DNA of 64,000 nucleotides, taken from Pukyongia salina. Its GTDB lineage: Bacteria; Bacteroidota; Bacteroidia; Flavobacteriales; Flavobacteriaceae. The position numbers and the translations under genes were made by a program. The stretch is from assembly GCF_002966125.1 (NCBI RefSeq), contig NZ_CP027062.1, forward strand, positions 1,922,001 to 1,986,000. Reading direction: 5' to 3'. Shown here one piece after another: positions 45,220-53,938 of the stretch; position 1 is the stretch's first letter; the number at the start of each line of letters is the position of its first letter. A model generated the notes under the pieces. That model saw only the letters and a program-made list of their open reading frames with translations, did no database searches and was not told where the DNA came from.

Positions 45220-46734
45220 TTAGACAAGCGATTCCCGCGACATTACATCCGGTTTTTCGATCCCCATCAATTTCAGGATTGTTGGCGCAATATCGCCCAG
45301 GATCCCATCTTTTACAGCCTTAATGTCGTTGTCTGCAACGATAATAGGTACCGGATTGGTGGTATGCGAAGTATGCGGAGAACCGTCGGGATTACGCATG
45401 GTCTCGCAATTGCCATGATCTGCAATAACAATGGTTGTATAGCCTTGCTGAAGCGCCGTTTCCACGATATCGTGACTGCATCGGTCTACGGTCTCACAGG
45501 CTTTAACGGCAGCATCGAAGTCGCCTGTGTGCCCCACCATATCGGGGTTTGCAAAGTTCAGGCAAATAAAGTCGGCCGATTGTTTTTCGATCTCCGGTAT
45601 GATCTTATCCCTAATATCGAAAGCGCTCATTTCCGGTTTGAGGTCGTAGGTGGCCACTTTAGGAGAGGGGCATAGAATTCGGCGTTCTCCATCAAAAGGT
45701 ATTTCCCGCCCTCCGTTGAAGAAGAAGGTCACGTGTGGATATTTTTCAGTTTCGGCGATACGGATCTGAGATTTCTTGTTCCGCGACAATACTTCGCCGA
45801 GCGTGTCGTGCAGATTATCCTTATTGTACACCACCTTAACGCCTTGAAACGAATCGTCGTAATTAGTGAGTGTAACATAGTAAAGCGGAAGTTTTTTCAT
45901 TACAAAATCTGGAAAGTCTTCCTGTGTAAGTACCTGTGTTAGTTGTCTTCCCCGGTCTGTTCGGAAATTAAAGAAGATCACTACGTCATTTTCTGTAATG
46001 GTGGCCACCGGATTTCCGTTTTCCGTCATCACGATGGGTCTGAGGAATTCGTCTGTAATTCCCATATCATAGCTTTCTAAAATGCTCGAATTGGCGTTTT
46101 CGGAAGGATTCCCTTTACCATAGATCAACAGATCGTACGCCTCTTTAACACGTTCCCATCGTTTATCCCTGTCCATGGCGTAATATCGACCAATTATGGA
46201 AGCCAGTTTCCCTCCTGTAACCTTTAAATACTCCTGTAAGGATTGTATGTATCCTGCTCCCGACCGCGGGTCAACATCTCTACCATCGGTAAAGGCATGA
46301 ACGTACATATTTTTCACACCCTGTTGCTGGGCGGTGGATAATAAACCTTTTAAATGGTCTATATGAGAATGTACACCACCGTCTGATAAAAGGCCGAGAA
46401 AATGAACTTTCTTATTATTATCTATTGCGTACTGGAAAGCATCGGAAAGCGTCTTTTCATCCTTCAGCGTATTATTCTCGATCGCAAGGCTGATCTTTGC
46501 CAGATCCTGGTACACAATACGACCCGCGCCCAAGTTCATGTGCCCCACTTCACTATTACCCATTTGTCCTTCGGGAAGGCCTACGTTCAATCCATCGGTT
46601 CGAAGTGATGCGTGTGGAAATCGATCGTAAAGTGAATCTATATAAGGGGTATTTGCCCTGGCGATAGCCGATACAGTTGGATCCTGTGTAATTCCCCATC
46701 CATCCAGAATGAGAAGCAGTACTTTCTTGTTCAT
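45220..46734 (-). CDS. gpmI: 2,3-bisphosphoglycerate-independent phosphoglycerate mutase
   Basis: A 504-residue Mn-dependent enzyme that interconverts 3- and 2-phosphoglycerate in glycolysis. The start MNKKVLLLILDGWGI holds a metal-binding Asp, Ser61 in QMGNSEVGHMNLGAG is the phosphorylated residue, and late metal ligands are in NFANPDMVGHTGDFDA and VIADHGNCE. The RTDRGRQLT segment is also typical. It has its own promoter, with a -7 box only 4 bases before the ATG. Confidence 0.98.
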   Translation of the reverse strand: MNKKVLLLILDGWGITQDPTVSAIARANTPYIDSLYDRFPHASLRTDGLNVGLPEGQMGNSEVGHMNLGAGRIVYQDLAKISLAIENNTLKDEKTLSDAFQYAIDNNKKVHFLGLLSDGGVHSHIDHLKGLLSTAQQQGVKNMYVHAFTDGRDVDPRSGAGYIQSLQEYLKVTGGKLASIIGRYYAMDRDKRWERVKEAYDLLIYGKGNPSENANSSILESYDMGITDEFLRPIVMTENGNPVATITENDVVIFFNFRTDRGRQLTQVLTQEDFPDFVMKKLPLYYVTLTNYDDSFQGVKVVYNKDNLHDTLGEVLSRNKKSQIRIAETEKYPHVTFFFNGGREIPFDGERRILCPSPKVATYDLKPEMSAFDIRDKIIPEIEKQSADFICLNFANPDMVGHTGDFDAAVKACETVDRCSHDIVETALQQGYTTIVIADHGNCETMRNPDGSPHTSHTTNPVPIIVADNDIKAVKDGILGDIAPTILKLMGIEKPDVMSRESLV

Positions 46735-46738
46735 AATA

Positions 46739-46746
46739 CAAAGGTA
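46739..46746 (-). promoter_or_regulatory. gpmI promoter -7 box, 4 bases from the ATG
   Basis: Minus-strand TACCTTTG, an exact TAnnTTTG, followed by TATT and then the ATG. The transcript should have almost no leader. Confidence 0.55.
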
Positions 46747-46772
46747 AAAACAAAATCCCGCCTAAGCGGGAT
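46747..46772 (-). terminator. Terminator of the M48 protease gene, upstream of gpmI
   Basis: Stem ATCCCGC (46755-46761) pairs with GCGGGAT (46766-46772) with loop CTAA. The minus-strand T-rich tract covers 46754-46747. It isolates gpmI from the upstream protease gene. Confidence 0.85.
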
Positions 46773-46791
46773 CGTTCGTTGGATTTTAAGG

Positions 46792-47556
46792 TTATCCACC
46801 ATATTTTTCAATGGCTTCTCTTATTCGTTCAATTCTGTTATCCGGATCGGGATGAGTTGATTGAAATTCGGGAGCCCTGTTGGGACCTGCAGCTTCTTTC
46901 AGAATTTCCATTACTCTTATCATTTCATACGGATCGTATCCGGCGTTCATCATGATAAGGACGCCGAGGTCATCACTCTCAAGTTCATCACCACGGCCGT
47001 TTGTAAGCAGTGTATTCTGGCCAATTCCTGCGATAAGATCTCCGGCATTGGCTCCTACATTTGCACCTTGAGACACAGTTTGCCAAAATTCGGTATTGGC
47101 AATTCTCTCAGAAGAATGCCTCCCCAGTACATGACCTATCTCGTGGCCCAGTACTCCGGCCAGCTGATCTTCGTTCAGCTTTTCGAATAAGGCATAAGTT
47201 ATAAAGATCTGGCCACCGGGTAGCGCAAATGCGTTGATGGTCTGATCGTCTGTCAATAAATGAAATTCGTATTGATATGGGCTTTCGGCTGCCACACTGT
47301 TTCTTACAAGCTTATCACCTACACGGTCCACATAAGCCTGTAAGCTTTCGTCGGGATAAAGTCCGCCATGTTGAGCGGCCATTTGAGGTGCACTTTGCAC
47401 ACCTAGCATAATTTCCTCTTGAGGATCCAGAGCGATCGCTTGCTCTCTGTTAGTGTAGGGATTAGTTTCAGTACTCGCACATTTTCGCATGAAGGCAAAG
47501 GCTACGATGGCCAGGCCTATGAAAATTCTAATTTTCCAAGTATTTCTCCTACTCAT
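46792..47556 (-). CDS. M48-family zinc metalloprotease
   Basis: About 254 residues from the ATG at 47556, the start that gives a short N-terminal hydrophobic segment (IRIFIGLAIVAFAF); the frame is open to 47643. Zinc motif HEIGH in LGHEIGHVLGRHSSERI, the third ligand Glu in DELESDDLGVLIM, and YDPYEMIRVMEIL are typical of periplasmic BepA/YggG-like M48B proteases that control outer membrane quality. A Cys in KCASTETN could be lipidated, but the lipobox is poor. The neighbours M15 and PepE form a peptidase run. Confidence 0.9.
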   Translation of the reverse strand: MSRRNTWKIRIFIGLAIVAFAFMRKCASTETNPYTNREQAIALDPQEEIMLGVQSAPQMAAQHGGLYPDESLQAYVDRVGDKLVRNSVAAESPYQYEFHLLTDDQTINAFALPGGQIFITYALFEKLNEDQLAGVLGHEIGHVLGRHSSERIANTEFWQTVSQGANVGANAGDLIAGIGQNTLLTNGRGDELESDDLGVLIMMNAGYDPYEMIRVMEILKEAAGPNRAPEFQSTHPDPDNRIERIREAIEKYGG

Positions 47557-47581
47557 CTTTGAAGTGTTGAATATTATAAAG

Positions 47582-48322
47582 TTACAAAAGATCGGGGTTG
47601 ATGTCCAATATATTTTCAGAAATATACCTCTCAATAAATTCATCGGTAAAATATTTCGAACCCTTGATTTCCATATCTCTAAGTAATTGCTTTACATCCA
47701 TTTCCCTGTATGCTTTCAGCATTGGTTTTGAAACCGGCGCATAACTGAAATGCCAGGGTTCGTATGCAAATCCCTTTCGATGCGGGTTATCGGTAAAGAC
47801 CTCATAAAACCCGAAGGACTCTGCAAATTCATCCATCCAATCCTTTAATTTGCAATACGGTCCATTACCGTGATAGTGATCTGGTACTAGCAGATTCCTT
47901 GGTCTGGGTGCGTTGGCGTCTATTATATCTATATCGGTGCCCCAGTGATGGCGGGAGGTTCCGGGAATGGTAGAATACTCAATGATCTTTTCTAAAGCTG
48001 CTTCAGGTGATAAGCCTTGTGCTGTGTACCGATCGTACTTTCCTTCATAGATCTGCTTTTGTCGCTCGAAACTTCTATAGGAAGAAACAGATTCAATTCT
48101 AATTCCAACTTTCTCGGCGGCAGCCTGCATGCGTTTAAACCAAAGAAGAGAATCCTTATGCATTCTTGTGGTGTAGGAGTCGCCCACGATGTCTGGATTT
48201 CCTTTTCCAATAAGTTGATCACGGGTATATAATGTTTGTTCCTGAATAAAAGAATATTGTGGAAGCATTGCTAACCCCAGGCCGGAATAAAAACATGTTT
48301 TTAGAAAATTGGAACGCTTCAT
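47582..48322 (-). CDS. M15-family D,D-/D-Ala carboxypeptidase-like protein (VanY type)
   Basis: A 246-residue exported zinc peptidase that trims peptidoglycan stems. An N-terminal signal-like segment (FLKTCFYSGLGLAMLPQ) is followed by the M15B core: SVSSYRSFERQKQIY, the metal ligands in SRHHWGTDIDI, and the third ligand in AYEPWHFSYAPVSK. The C-terminal 55 residues are a helical extension. It follows pepE by 3 bases, indicating one transcript. Confidence 0.93.
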   Translation of the reverse strand: MKRSNFLKTCFYSGLGLAMLPQYSFIQEQTLYTRDQLIGKGNPDIVGDSYTTRMHKDSLLWFKRMQAAAEKVGIRIESVSSYRSFERQKQIYEGKYDRYTAQGLSPEAALEKIIEYSTIPGTSRHHWGTDIDIIDANAPRPRNLLVPDHYHGNGPYCKLKDWMDEFAESFGFYEVFTDNPHRKGFAYEPWHFSYAPVSKPMLKAYREMDVKQLLRDMEIKGSKYFTDEFIERYISENILDINPDLL

Positions 48323-48325
48323 GGA

Positions 48326-49030
48326 TTACAGATTATCAATTTCGGTGCCGCTATTAATTTCATATGGGATATTATCTTTCACAAAGACCCTGCATGAGTG
48401 ATTTCCACGTAATACCACTTTATCACCGCGAACTTCAAGCCAACTACCTTCTCGCAGTCCAACCACGGGGATCGTATTTTGTGTATGAAACTCCTTGATC
48501 CTGGTTTCACGGGTCTCCCCCATGTGAGTACTCGACGGATCGGGATCCAGATAATGAGGATTAATATTAAACGGGATAACACCTAATGTTTTAAAAGAAG
48601 GTGGATAAACAATAGGCATATCGTTTGTTGTTTGCATATTAACACCGCAAATGTTACTACCGGCACTCGTGCCAAGATAAGGTGTTCCGTCGAATATAGC
48701 AGCACGCAGAGTGGACAACAGGCCCAGATCATGCAGCATTTTTACAAGCAAAAAGGTGTTGCCCCCTCCAGTGAAGATACCATTCGCCTTTTGTATAGCA
48801 TCTATAGGATCTTCATAACTGTGGATGCCTTTTAGGGTCTTGTTAATTTTTCTGAAGGCTTCATTTGCCTTGGAGGTATATTCATCATGACTTATACCTC
48901 CCGGTCTTGCATAGGGGATAAACAGGATTTCGGAAGTATTTTTATATAGTTCTGAAACAGCACCGAGCAAATATTCCAGATATGCTTCACCGTGAATAGT
49001 AGAAGTACTCGCAACGATCAAATTCTTCAT
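48326..49030 (-). CDS. pepE: Peptidase E (alpha-aspartyl dipeptidase)
   Basis: A 234-residue S51 serine dipeptidase that hydrolyses Asp-X dipeptides. ATG 49030 gives the usual start MKNLIVASTSTIHG; the open frame to 49063 adds 11 unlikely residues. Ser122 in YLGTSAGSNICG is the nucleophile, GIFTGGGNTFLLV is the conserved loop preceding it, and the His in FNINPHYLDPD completes the expected triad with Asp/Glu. Cytoplasmic. It heads the minus-strand pepE-M15-M48 group and diverges from the 49103 gene across 72 bases. Confidence 0.94.
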   Translation of the reverse strand: MKNLIVASTSTIHGEAYLEYLLGAVSELYKNTSEILFIPYARPGGISHDEYTSKANEAFRKINKTLKGIHSYEDPIDAIQKANGIFTGGGNTFLLVKMLHDLGLLSTLRAAIFDGTPYLGTSAGSNICGVNMQTTNDMPIVYPPSFKTLGVIPFNINPHYLDPDPSSTHMGETRETRIKEFHTQNTIPVVGLREGSWLEVRGDKVVLRGNHSCRVFVKDNIPYEINSGTEIDNL

Positions 49031-49102
49031 TAGGATCAAATATTTGATAAATTTAACAAACACTTGTGTGTTTTTTTAATTCGCACTAAATAATTTGCAG
49101 TT

Positions 49103-49873
49103 GTGAAAATTATAATCCTCTTCCTGTTTGTATCACTTCCTATTGTCGTATTCGCTCAGGACGGGGAAAAGATTCTGCTTCAGGGAAAGATAACGAACGA
49201 AAAAGATGTGGAGGGGATTCATATCCTGAATAGATCTTCGCGTTACAATTCGGTTACAGACCCCTATGGTAATTTTGCCATCACTGTAAAGCAGGGAGAC
49301 ACCTTATTATTTTCTTCGGTTCATTATAGCCCCTATGAAGCCGAAGTTACTGCAGAGATCTTCGAGAGAGGATTACTTATCGTAAGTTTAATCGAATTGG
49401 TAAACGAACTGGATGAGGTGATCCTAGGTCCGGATCTTTCGGGTAATCTACAGGCCGATCTTGAAAAGATAGAAGTTAAGGATCCGGTGAATTTTCAGGA
49501 CCTAGGACTTCCTGGTTTCACTGGCACACCACAGGAAAAGATCGTTCCTGTAGCCACAGCTTTTTTTCCAACTAATGTCAATATAGAAGCGGTTTATAAA
49601 CACCTTAGTGGATATTATCGTAAATTGAGGCTTCGCCGAAAATGGGATGCCGAGAATCTGGCCGTCGCCTCTATGATCGATTTTTATACGCCTGCCTTTC
49701 TGGATGAGGTATACGGTATTCCCGAGGACAGAGTTTACGATTTCGTATTATTTTGTGTCGAATCCACAACAATCGAGAGCGAATTCTATGCGGGCCGATA
49801 TGATAATGTACTTTCCGAATTTCAATCGAAAAGCTTGTTATACCTGGATCGAATGGCAGAAAAAAAGGAATGA
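49103..49873 (+). CDS. Exported protein with carboxypeptidase-regulatory-like domain
   Basis: A 256-residue secreted protein starting at GTG 49103. The signal peptide (KIIILFLFVSLPIVVFAQ) precedes an approximately 80-residue CarboxypepD-reg-like (transthyretin-fold) domain with LLQGKITNEKDVEGIHILN and TDPYGNFAITVKQGDTL, the usual pattern found at the N-terminus of many Bacteroidota envelope proteins. The rest is helical with GFTGTPQEKI and VYKHLSGYYRKLRLRRKW, not recognised. It is followed 55 bases later by a DUF6702 gene and the M1 peptidase. Function unknown. Confidence 0.83.
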   Translation: MKIIILFLFVSLPIVVFAQDGEKILLQGKITNEKDVEGIHILNRSSRYNSVTDPYGNFAITVKQGDTLLFSSVHYSPYEAEVTAEIFERGLLIVSLIELVNELDEVILGPDLSGNLQADLEKIEVKDPVNFQDLGLPGFTGTPQEKIVPVATAFFPTNVNIEAVYKHLSGYYRKLRLRRKWDAENLAVASMIDFYTPAFLDEVYGIPEDRVYDFVLFCVESTTIESEFYAGRYDNVLSEFQSKSLLYLDRMAEKKE

Positions 49874-49928
49874 AAATTGTAACGTTGTTAAATTAAAAAC
49901 GTCATACAGACTTAGAAGTTTCCCAAAA

Positions 49929-50432
49929 ATGAAATTGATTAAAATACCTGTTCTTCTCCTATTGCTCCTTTTGCTTACTTCTTCCACAGCTCATAAATTT
50001 TATGTGAGTATCACTATGATCGAATTTGTGGAAGAAAAAGAATCGTTGCAGATCATTTCAAAGATCTTTACAGACGATATAGAAGATGCGCTCCAGGAAC
50101 GATATGATAAGAGTTTACGATTGGATTCTAACAAGGAAACCAAAAAAGAGGAGATGTTCTTAAAGGAATATTTAAAAAAGAAGATACATTTCAACGTAAA
50201 TGGTAAACCGGTAAACTATACCTACATAGGTAGGGAATACGAGATAGATATAACCAAAGTTTACCTAGAGATCACTGGAGTATCTCAAGTAGAAAGTCTC
50301 GAAGTCTCTAATGAGGTCCTAATGGAATTGTTCGAAGAACAACAGAATATTGTTCATTTTAAAAATGGAGACAGTAGGCGCAGTCTTGTGCTGGAAAAGG
50401 AATATCCTAAAGGAATGTTAAACTTCAATTAA
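49929..50432 (+). CDS. DUF6702 exported protein
   Basis: A 167-residue exported protein. ATG 49929 starts a signal peptide (KLIKIPVLLLLLLLLTSSTA); an open frame to 49704 overlaps the previous gene and is not used. The DUF6702 core HKFYVSITMIEFVEEKESLQ, DDIEDALQERYD and YTYIGREYEIDI is clear. The role is unknown; genes of this family lie beside M1 aminopeptidases in flavobacteria, as here (64 bases upstream of it), so they may be co-expressed. Confidence 0.87.
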   Translation: MKLIKIPVLLLLLLLLTSSTAHKFYVSITMIEFVEEKESLQIISKIFTDDIEDALQERYDKSLRLDSNKETKKEEMFLKEYLKKKIHFNVNGKPVNYTYIGREYEIDITKVYLEITGVSQVESLEVSNEVLMELFEEQQNIVHFKNGDSRRSLVLEKEYPKGMLNFN

Positions 50433-50496
50433 ACTACCCTTCAGAAAACTATATAAAAACTATTTTTAACACCTGATAAATCAAAATCAAAACCTA

Positions 50497-52806
50497 ATGA
50501 AATTTTTGAAATACTTATCCCTGGCTCTCATCGTAATGGCCACGGCTACAACCTTTTCACAGGATGATAGTGAAGTAAAAGAAGAGCGCAAACCCGGACA
50601 TTACAATGAGAATCGTTTTAAGCAATTGTACGAAGAATTTTCAACGCCTAATGTGTTTAGAACTGCGAGTGGTGCCCCGGGACCTCAATATTACCAGCAA
50701 CAGGCAGATTATGTAATGAACATAACCCTGGACGATAAGAATGCACGTCTTTATGGGACAGAAACTATTACTTACACCAATAATTCTCCGGATGTTCTTG
50801 AATATCTATGGGTTCAGCTTGATCAAAATGTTAGAGCGGCCGATTCTAAATCTCCGCTTATAGAAGGCAGCGGTGCGGTACCCGCAGATCTGGCAAGTAA
50901 TTTTGTGGGTCAGTATATGGGTGCTCCCTTCGACGGAGGGTTTAAAATACAAGAGGTAAAAGACACCAATGGGAAAGACCTTCCCAGAATGATCAATCAA
51001 ACCATGATGCGGGTTGAGATGCCGAAAGATCTTAAACCGGGTGAGAAGTTTAGCTTTTCCATAAAATGGTGGTATAATATTCCGGATCATACCATAGACC
51101 GCGCCAGAAGTGGATACGAAGTATTTGAAGATGGCAATCGCGGTTATGTGATTGCACAATTCTACCCTAGAATGGCGGTATATAACGATGTGGAAGGATG
51201 GCAGAATAGTCAGTTTTGGGGACGGGATGAGTTTGCGCTACCCTTTGGGAATTTCGATGTGAGTATCACTGTACCGGCAGATCACGTTTTGGATGCCACA
51301 GGGAAATTGCTAAACCGTAAGGAAGTTTTTAGCAAGGAAATGATGAAACGCTACGAGCAGGCAAAGAGATCCTATGATACACCTGTACAGATAGTGACTG
51401 AAGCAGAGACAGAGGCTGCTTCAAAAGGATTTTCAACAGCAACTAAAACCTGGAAATTCAGAGCAGAGAATGTACGCGATTATGGAATCGCTACTTCGCG
51501 CCGCTATATGTGGGACATGATGGCCGTTAAGCTTGGAAATAAGGATGTGATGGCGGTATCTGTATATCCGCCTGAAGGAAATCCGTTATGGTCCGAATGG
51601 TCTACCAAAGTAGTGGCCAGTACCTTGAAGTCCTTCTCTCGAATGACCTTCGATTATCCGTATCACAAGGCGATCTCTGTTCATGCCAAGAACCAGGGAA
51701 TGGAATACCCTATGATATGCTGGAATTACGGGCGCCCCGATAAGGATGGCAATTATAGCGAAAGAACCAAATATGGAATGATGAGTGTGATCATCCACGA
51801 AGTAGGGCACAACTACTTCCCAATGATCGTTAACAGTGATGAAAGACAATGGACCTGGATGGATGAGGGGTTAACCACCTTTGTTCAGTATATAGCCGAG
51901 CAGGATTTTGGTGAAGCCTATCCAGAAGCAATTGCTCCCAATAAAGCCTATCCTTCCAGAAGAGGCCCTGCAAAGAATATTGTAAGTTATATGGCAGGAG
52001 ATCAGGATTATTTGGCACCTATTATGACAAAAGGACTCAATACCTATAATTTTGGTGCTAACGCGTATTCCAAGCCGGCAACAGGTTTGAATATTTTAAG
52101 AGAGACGATCATGGGTAGGGAACTTTTTGATTACGCCTTTAAAACTTATGCTCAACGCTGGATGTTCAAACATCCTACACCGGAAGATTTCTTCCGTACC
52201 ATGGAAGATGCCTCGGCTGTTGATCTGGATTGGTTCTGGAGATCCTGGTTTTACACTACGGATTATACAGACATAGGTGTAAAGGAAGTAAAGAAATACT
52301 ACGTAACCTCCAAGATGAATAAAGAGATCAAAGAGATGATGGAACGAAGAGGAATGACCGAGAGCGATTTGCCACCTCTGGTATATCTTGTTGAGGAAGG
52401 TAGTGAGGACTTCGACGAAAGTATGCGAACCGCTACCCTGGATGATGTAAGTACGTTGAAGGAATATATCATGGATAATATTCCGGAAGATGAAAGAGCC
52501 AACTTAAAAAAACCAAAATACTTCTATGAGGTAACTTTCGAGAAACCGGGAGGAATACCTATGCCGATCATCGCAGAGTATACATACAGCGACGGTAGCA
52601 CAGAGAGAATTACGTATCCACCTCAGATCTGGCGAAAAAATGATGATGCTGTTGGGAAAGTTATCGCTTCCGAGAAGGAGATCACAAAGATAGTGGTGGA
52701 TCCGGATGAGGAAACAGCCGATATCGATACTTCGAACAACAGCTGGCCAAGACGCAAAAAACTAGGTGAGTTCGACACATTTAAGAATAAGGTCAAAGGA
52801 CAATAG
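50497..52806 (+). CDS. M1-family zinc metallopeptidase, secreted
   Basis: A 769-residue exported aminopeptidase-like enzyme with signal peptide (KFLKYLSLALIVMATATTFS). The zinc site HExxH is His434-Glu435-His438 in IIHEVGHNYFPMI, the third ligand is Glu in WMDEGLTTF 18 residues later, and GMEYP is the exopeptidase substrate loop (QGMEYPMICWN). Compared with PepN it lacks the C-terminal ERAP domain and adds a beta-rich tail of about 170 residues ending KLGEFDTF. Likely periplasmic protein or peptide breakdown. A strong terminator follows. Confidence 0.94.
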   Translation: MKFLKYLSLALIVMATATTFSQDDSEVKEERKPGHYNENRFKQLYEEFSTPNVFRTASGAPGPQYYQQQADYVMNITLDDKNARLYGTETITYTNNSPDVLEYLWVQLDQNVRAADSKSPLIEGSGAVPADLASNFVGQYMGAPFDGGFKIQEVKDTNGKDLPRMINQTMMRVEMPKDLKPGEKFSFSIKWWYNIPDHTIDRARSGYEVFEDGNRGYVIAQFYPRMAVYNDVEGWQNSQFWGRDEFALPFGNFDVSITVPADHVLDATGKLLNRKEVFSKEMMKRYEQAKRSYDTPVQIVTEAETEAASKGFSTATKTWKFRAENVRDYGIATSRRYMWDMMAVKLGNKDVMAVSVYPPEGNPLWSEWSTKVVASTLKSFSRMTFDYPYHKAISVHAKNQGMEYPMICWNYGRPDKDGNYSERTKYGMMSVIIHEVGHNYFPMIVNSDERQWTWMDEGLTTFVQYIAEQDFGEAYPEAIAPNKAYPSRRGPAKNIVSYMAGDQDYLAPIMTKGLNTYNFGANAYSKPATGLNILRETIMGRELFDYAFKTYAQRWMFKHPTPEDFFRTMEDASAVDLDWFWRSWFYTTDYTDIGVKEVKKYYVTSKMNKEIKEMMERRGMTESDLPPLVYLVEEGSEDFDESMRTATLDDVSTLKEYIMDNIPEDERANLKKPKYFYEVTFEKPGGIPMPIIAEYTYSDGSTERITYPPQIWRKNDDAVGKVIASEKEITKIVVDPDEETADIDTSNNSWPRRKKLGEFDTFKNKVKGQ

Positions 52807-52814
52807 TCTTTTTA

Positions 52815-52847
52815 AGAACCCCGCCAACCGAAGCGGGGTTTTTTTAT
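52815..52847 (+). terminator. Terminator of the M1 peptidase gene
   Basis: Stem AACCCCGC (52817-52824) pairs with GCGGGGTT (52833-52840) with an 8-base loop and a T7 tail. Confidence 0.9.
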
Positions 52848-52876
52848 TTCATCATACCAATTACGATAATCTTAGG

Positions 52877-52884
52877 TATATTTG
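52877..52884 (+). promoter_or_regulatory. tatA promoter -7 box, 4 bases from the ATG
   Basis: TATATTTG, an exact TAnnTTTG, followed by TATC and the ATG at 52889. The next ATG, at 52892, is an alternative start. The message would be leaderless or nearly so. Confidence 0.5.
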
Positions 52885-52888
52885 TATC

Positions 52889-53179
52889 ATGATGGCAGCA
52901 ACTGTAATACCTCTCTTTATTAGCGGTGCGGAGATCGCTTTTATTCTCTTCATCGTACTCATGGTATTTGGTGCCGATAAGGTACCCGAAATAGCCCGTG
53001 GACTGGGAAAAGGGATGAGACAGATAAAAGATGCCACCAATGATATTAAGACCGAGATTACCAAAAGTGCCGAAAAGCAAGGTATCGATATGGACATTAC
53101 CAAAGATGTTCGTAAGGAGATCGATAAGGTAAAAGAAGAGGTGAAGGATGTCGCCGGCTCGGTAAAGCGCAAATTCTAA
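52889..53179 (+). CDS. tatA: Twin-arginine translocase subunit TatA/TatE
   Basis: A 96-residue single-span protein for export of folded proteins by the Tat pathway. The short N-terminus MMAATVIPLFI is followed by the membrane helix (GAEIAFILFIVLMVFG) and the amphipathic helix (ADKVPEIARGLGKGMRQIK), the hallmark of TatA. A long charged coil follows. The TatC gene is not in this window. The frame is open further upstream (52766), but the first ATG pair at 52889 and 52892 fits the family. A PAP2 phosphatase gene follows with no gap. Confidence 0.93.
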   Translation: MMAATVIPLFISGAEIAFILFIVLMVFGADKVPEIARGLGKGMRQIKDATNDIKTEITKSAEKQGIDMDITKDVRKEIDKVKEEVKDVAGSVKRKF

Positions 53180-53734
53180 ATGATCGAACAAATCAAGAGC
53201 TGGGATCGCGAGCTGTTTATATGGCTCAACAGTCTGGGCATAGAATCCTATGATGCCTTTTGGATCTTTGTTACTCAGATCGAAAGCTGGATCCCCCTGT
53301 TCCTTCTGTTCTTTGTACTAATCATCTACTTTCACAAATGGAAGAAAGGCCTTGTGGTCGTTGCCTTCGTACTGGTAACATTTGGTATTACATTACTTTT
53401 TACGGATCTAACCAAAGAGTTCATAGGGCGATTGCGACCCAACAATAACGAACAGTTTGCCGGGTTGATCAGGATCCTTCAGAAGCCAACAACTTATAGC
53501 TTCTTTTCAGGACATGCTTCCTCCAGTTTTGCTATAACAACCTTTGTATATTTATCATTAAGGAAGCACACCAGGTGGATCATACTTGCATTTATCTGGC
53601 CTTTAATATTTGTTCTTAGCAGGATCTACGTTGGTGTTCATTACCCAAGCGATATTATAATCGGTACTCTGGTAGGAATCATTATGGCTTTAATATTCTA
53701 TCGCATTTCTAAATACGTGCTTAGTAAGGTTTAA
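53180..53734 (+). CDS. PAP2-family membrane phosphatase
   Basis: A 184-residue membrane phosphatase. The catalytic signature is present in three pieces: KEFIGRLRP (K-x6-RP), FFSGHASSS (the SGH acid-base), and SRIYVGVHYPSD (SR-x5-H-x3-D). Six hydrophobic segments fit the family. The likely substrate is an isoprenyl or lipid diphosphate such as undecaprenyl diphosphate, or phosphatidate; sequence does not decide. The ATG begins directly after the tatA stop. Confidence 0.92.
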   Translation: MIEQIKSWDRELFIWLNSLGIESYDAFWIFVTQIESWIPLFLLFFVLIIYFHKWKKGLVVVAFVLVTFGITLLFTDLTKEFIGRLRPNNNEQFAGLIRILQKPTTYSFFSGHASSSFAITTFVYLSLRKHTRWIILAFIWPLIFVLSRIYVGVHYPSDIIIGTLVGIIMALIFYRISKYVLSKV

Positions 53735-53938
53735 TTTTTTTTCTGAAAAACCCCTGCATCAGATACAGGAAAAACCCCCTTGATTACAGGTCTTTTCCAC
53801 CTTTTTTCCACCTATCGTTTTTGTGTAATCCCTTTGATGTCAAGGCGATAGGCTAATCTTACATTCGCTCCGAAGACTTGGCAACTGTATTTCAGTAATT
53901 TATATCTAATTTTACGTAAACCCTTAAACAATAAGAAC
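53735..53938. other. Intergenic region with inverted repeats
   Basis: No gene is seen in this 204-base gap. It contains two near copies of GAAAAACCCC about 25 bases apart, a potential stem CCTATCG (53811-53817) with CGATAGG (53846-53852), an inner CCTT/AAGG pair directly against it, and a near -7 box TAATTTTA (53907-53914; last base A instead of G). It precedes the four-gene signalling operon and may hold its promoter and control site. Confidence 0.45.

Noticed and set aside
49704-49928. Upstream extension of the DUF6702 gene overlapping the preceding gene
   Set aside because: It would put 75 residues before an otherwise perfect signal peptide; the ATG at 49929 is clearly better.
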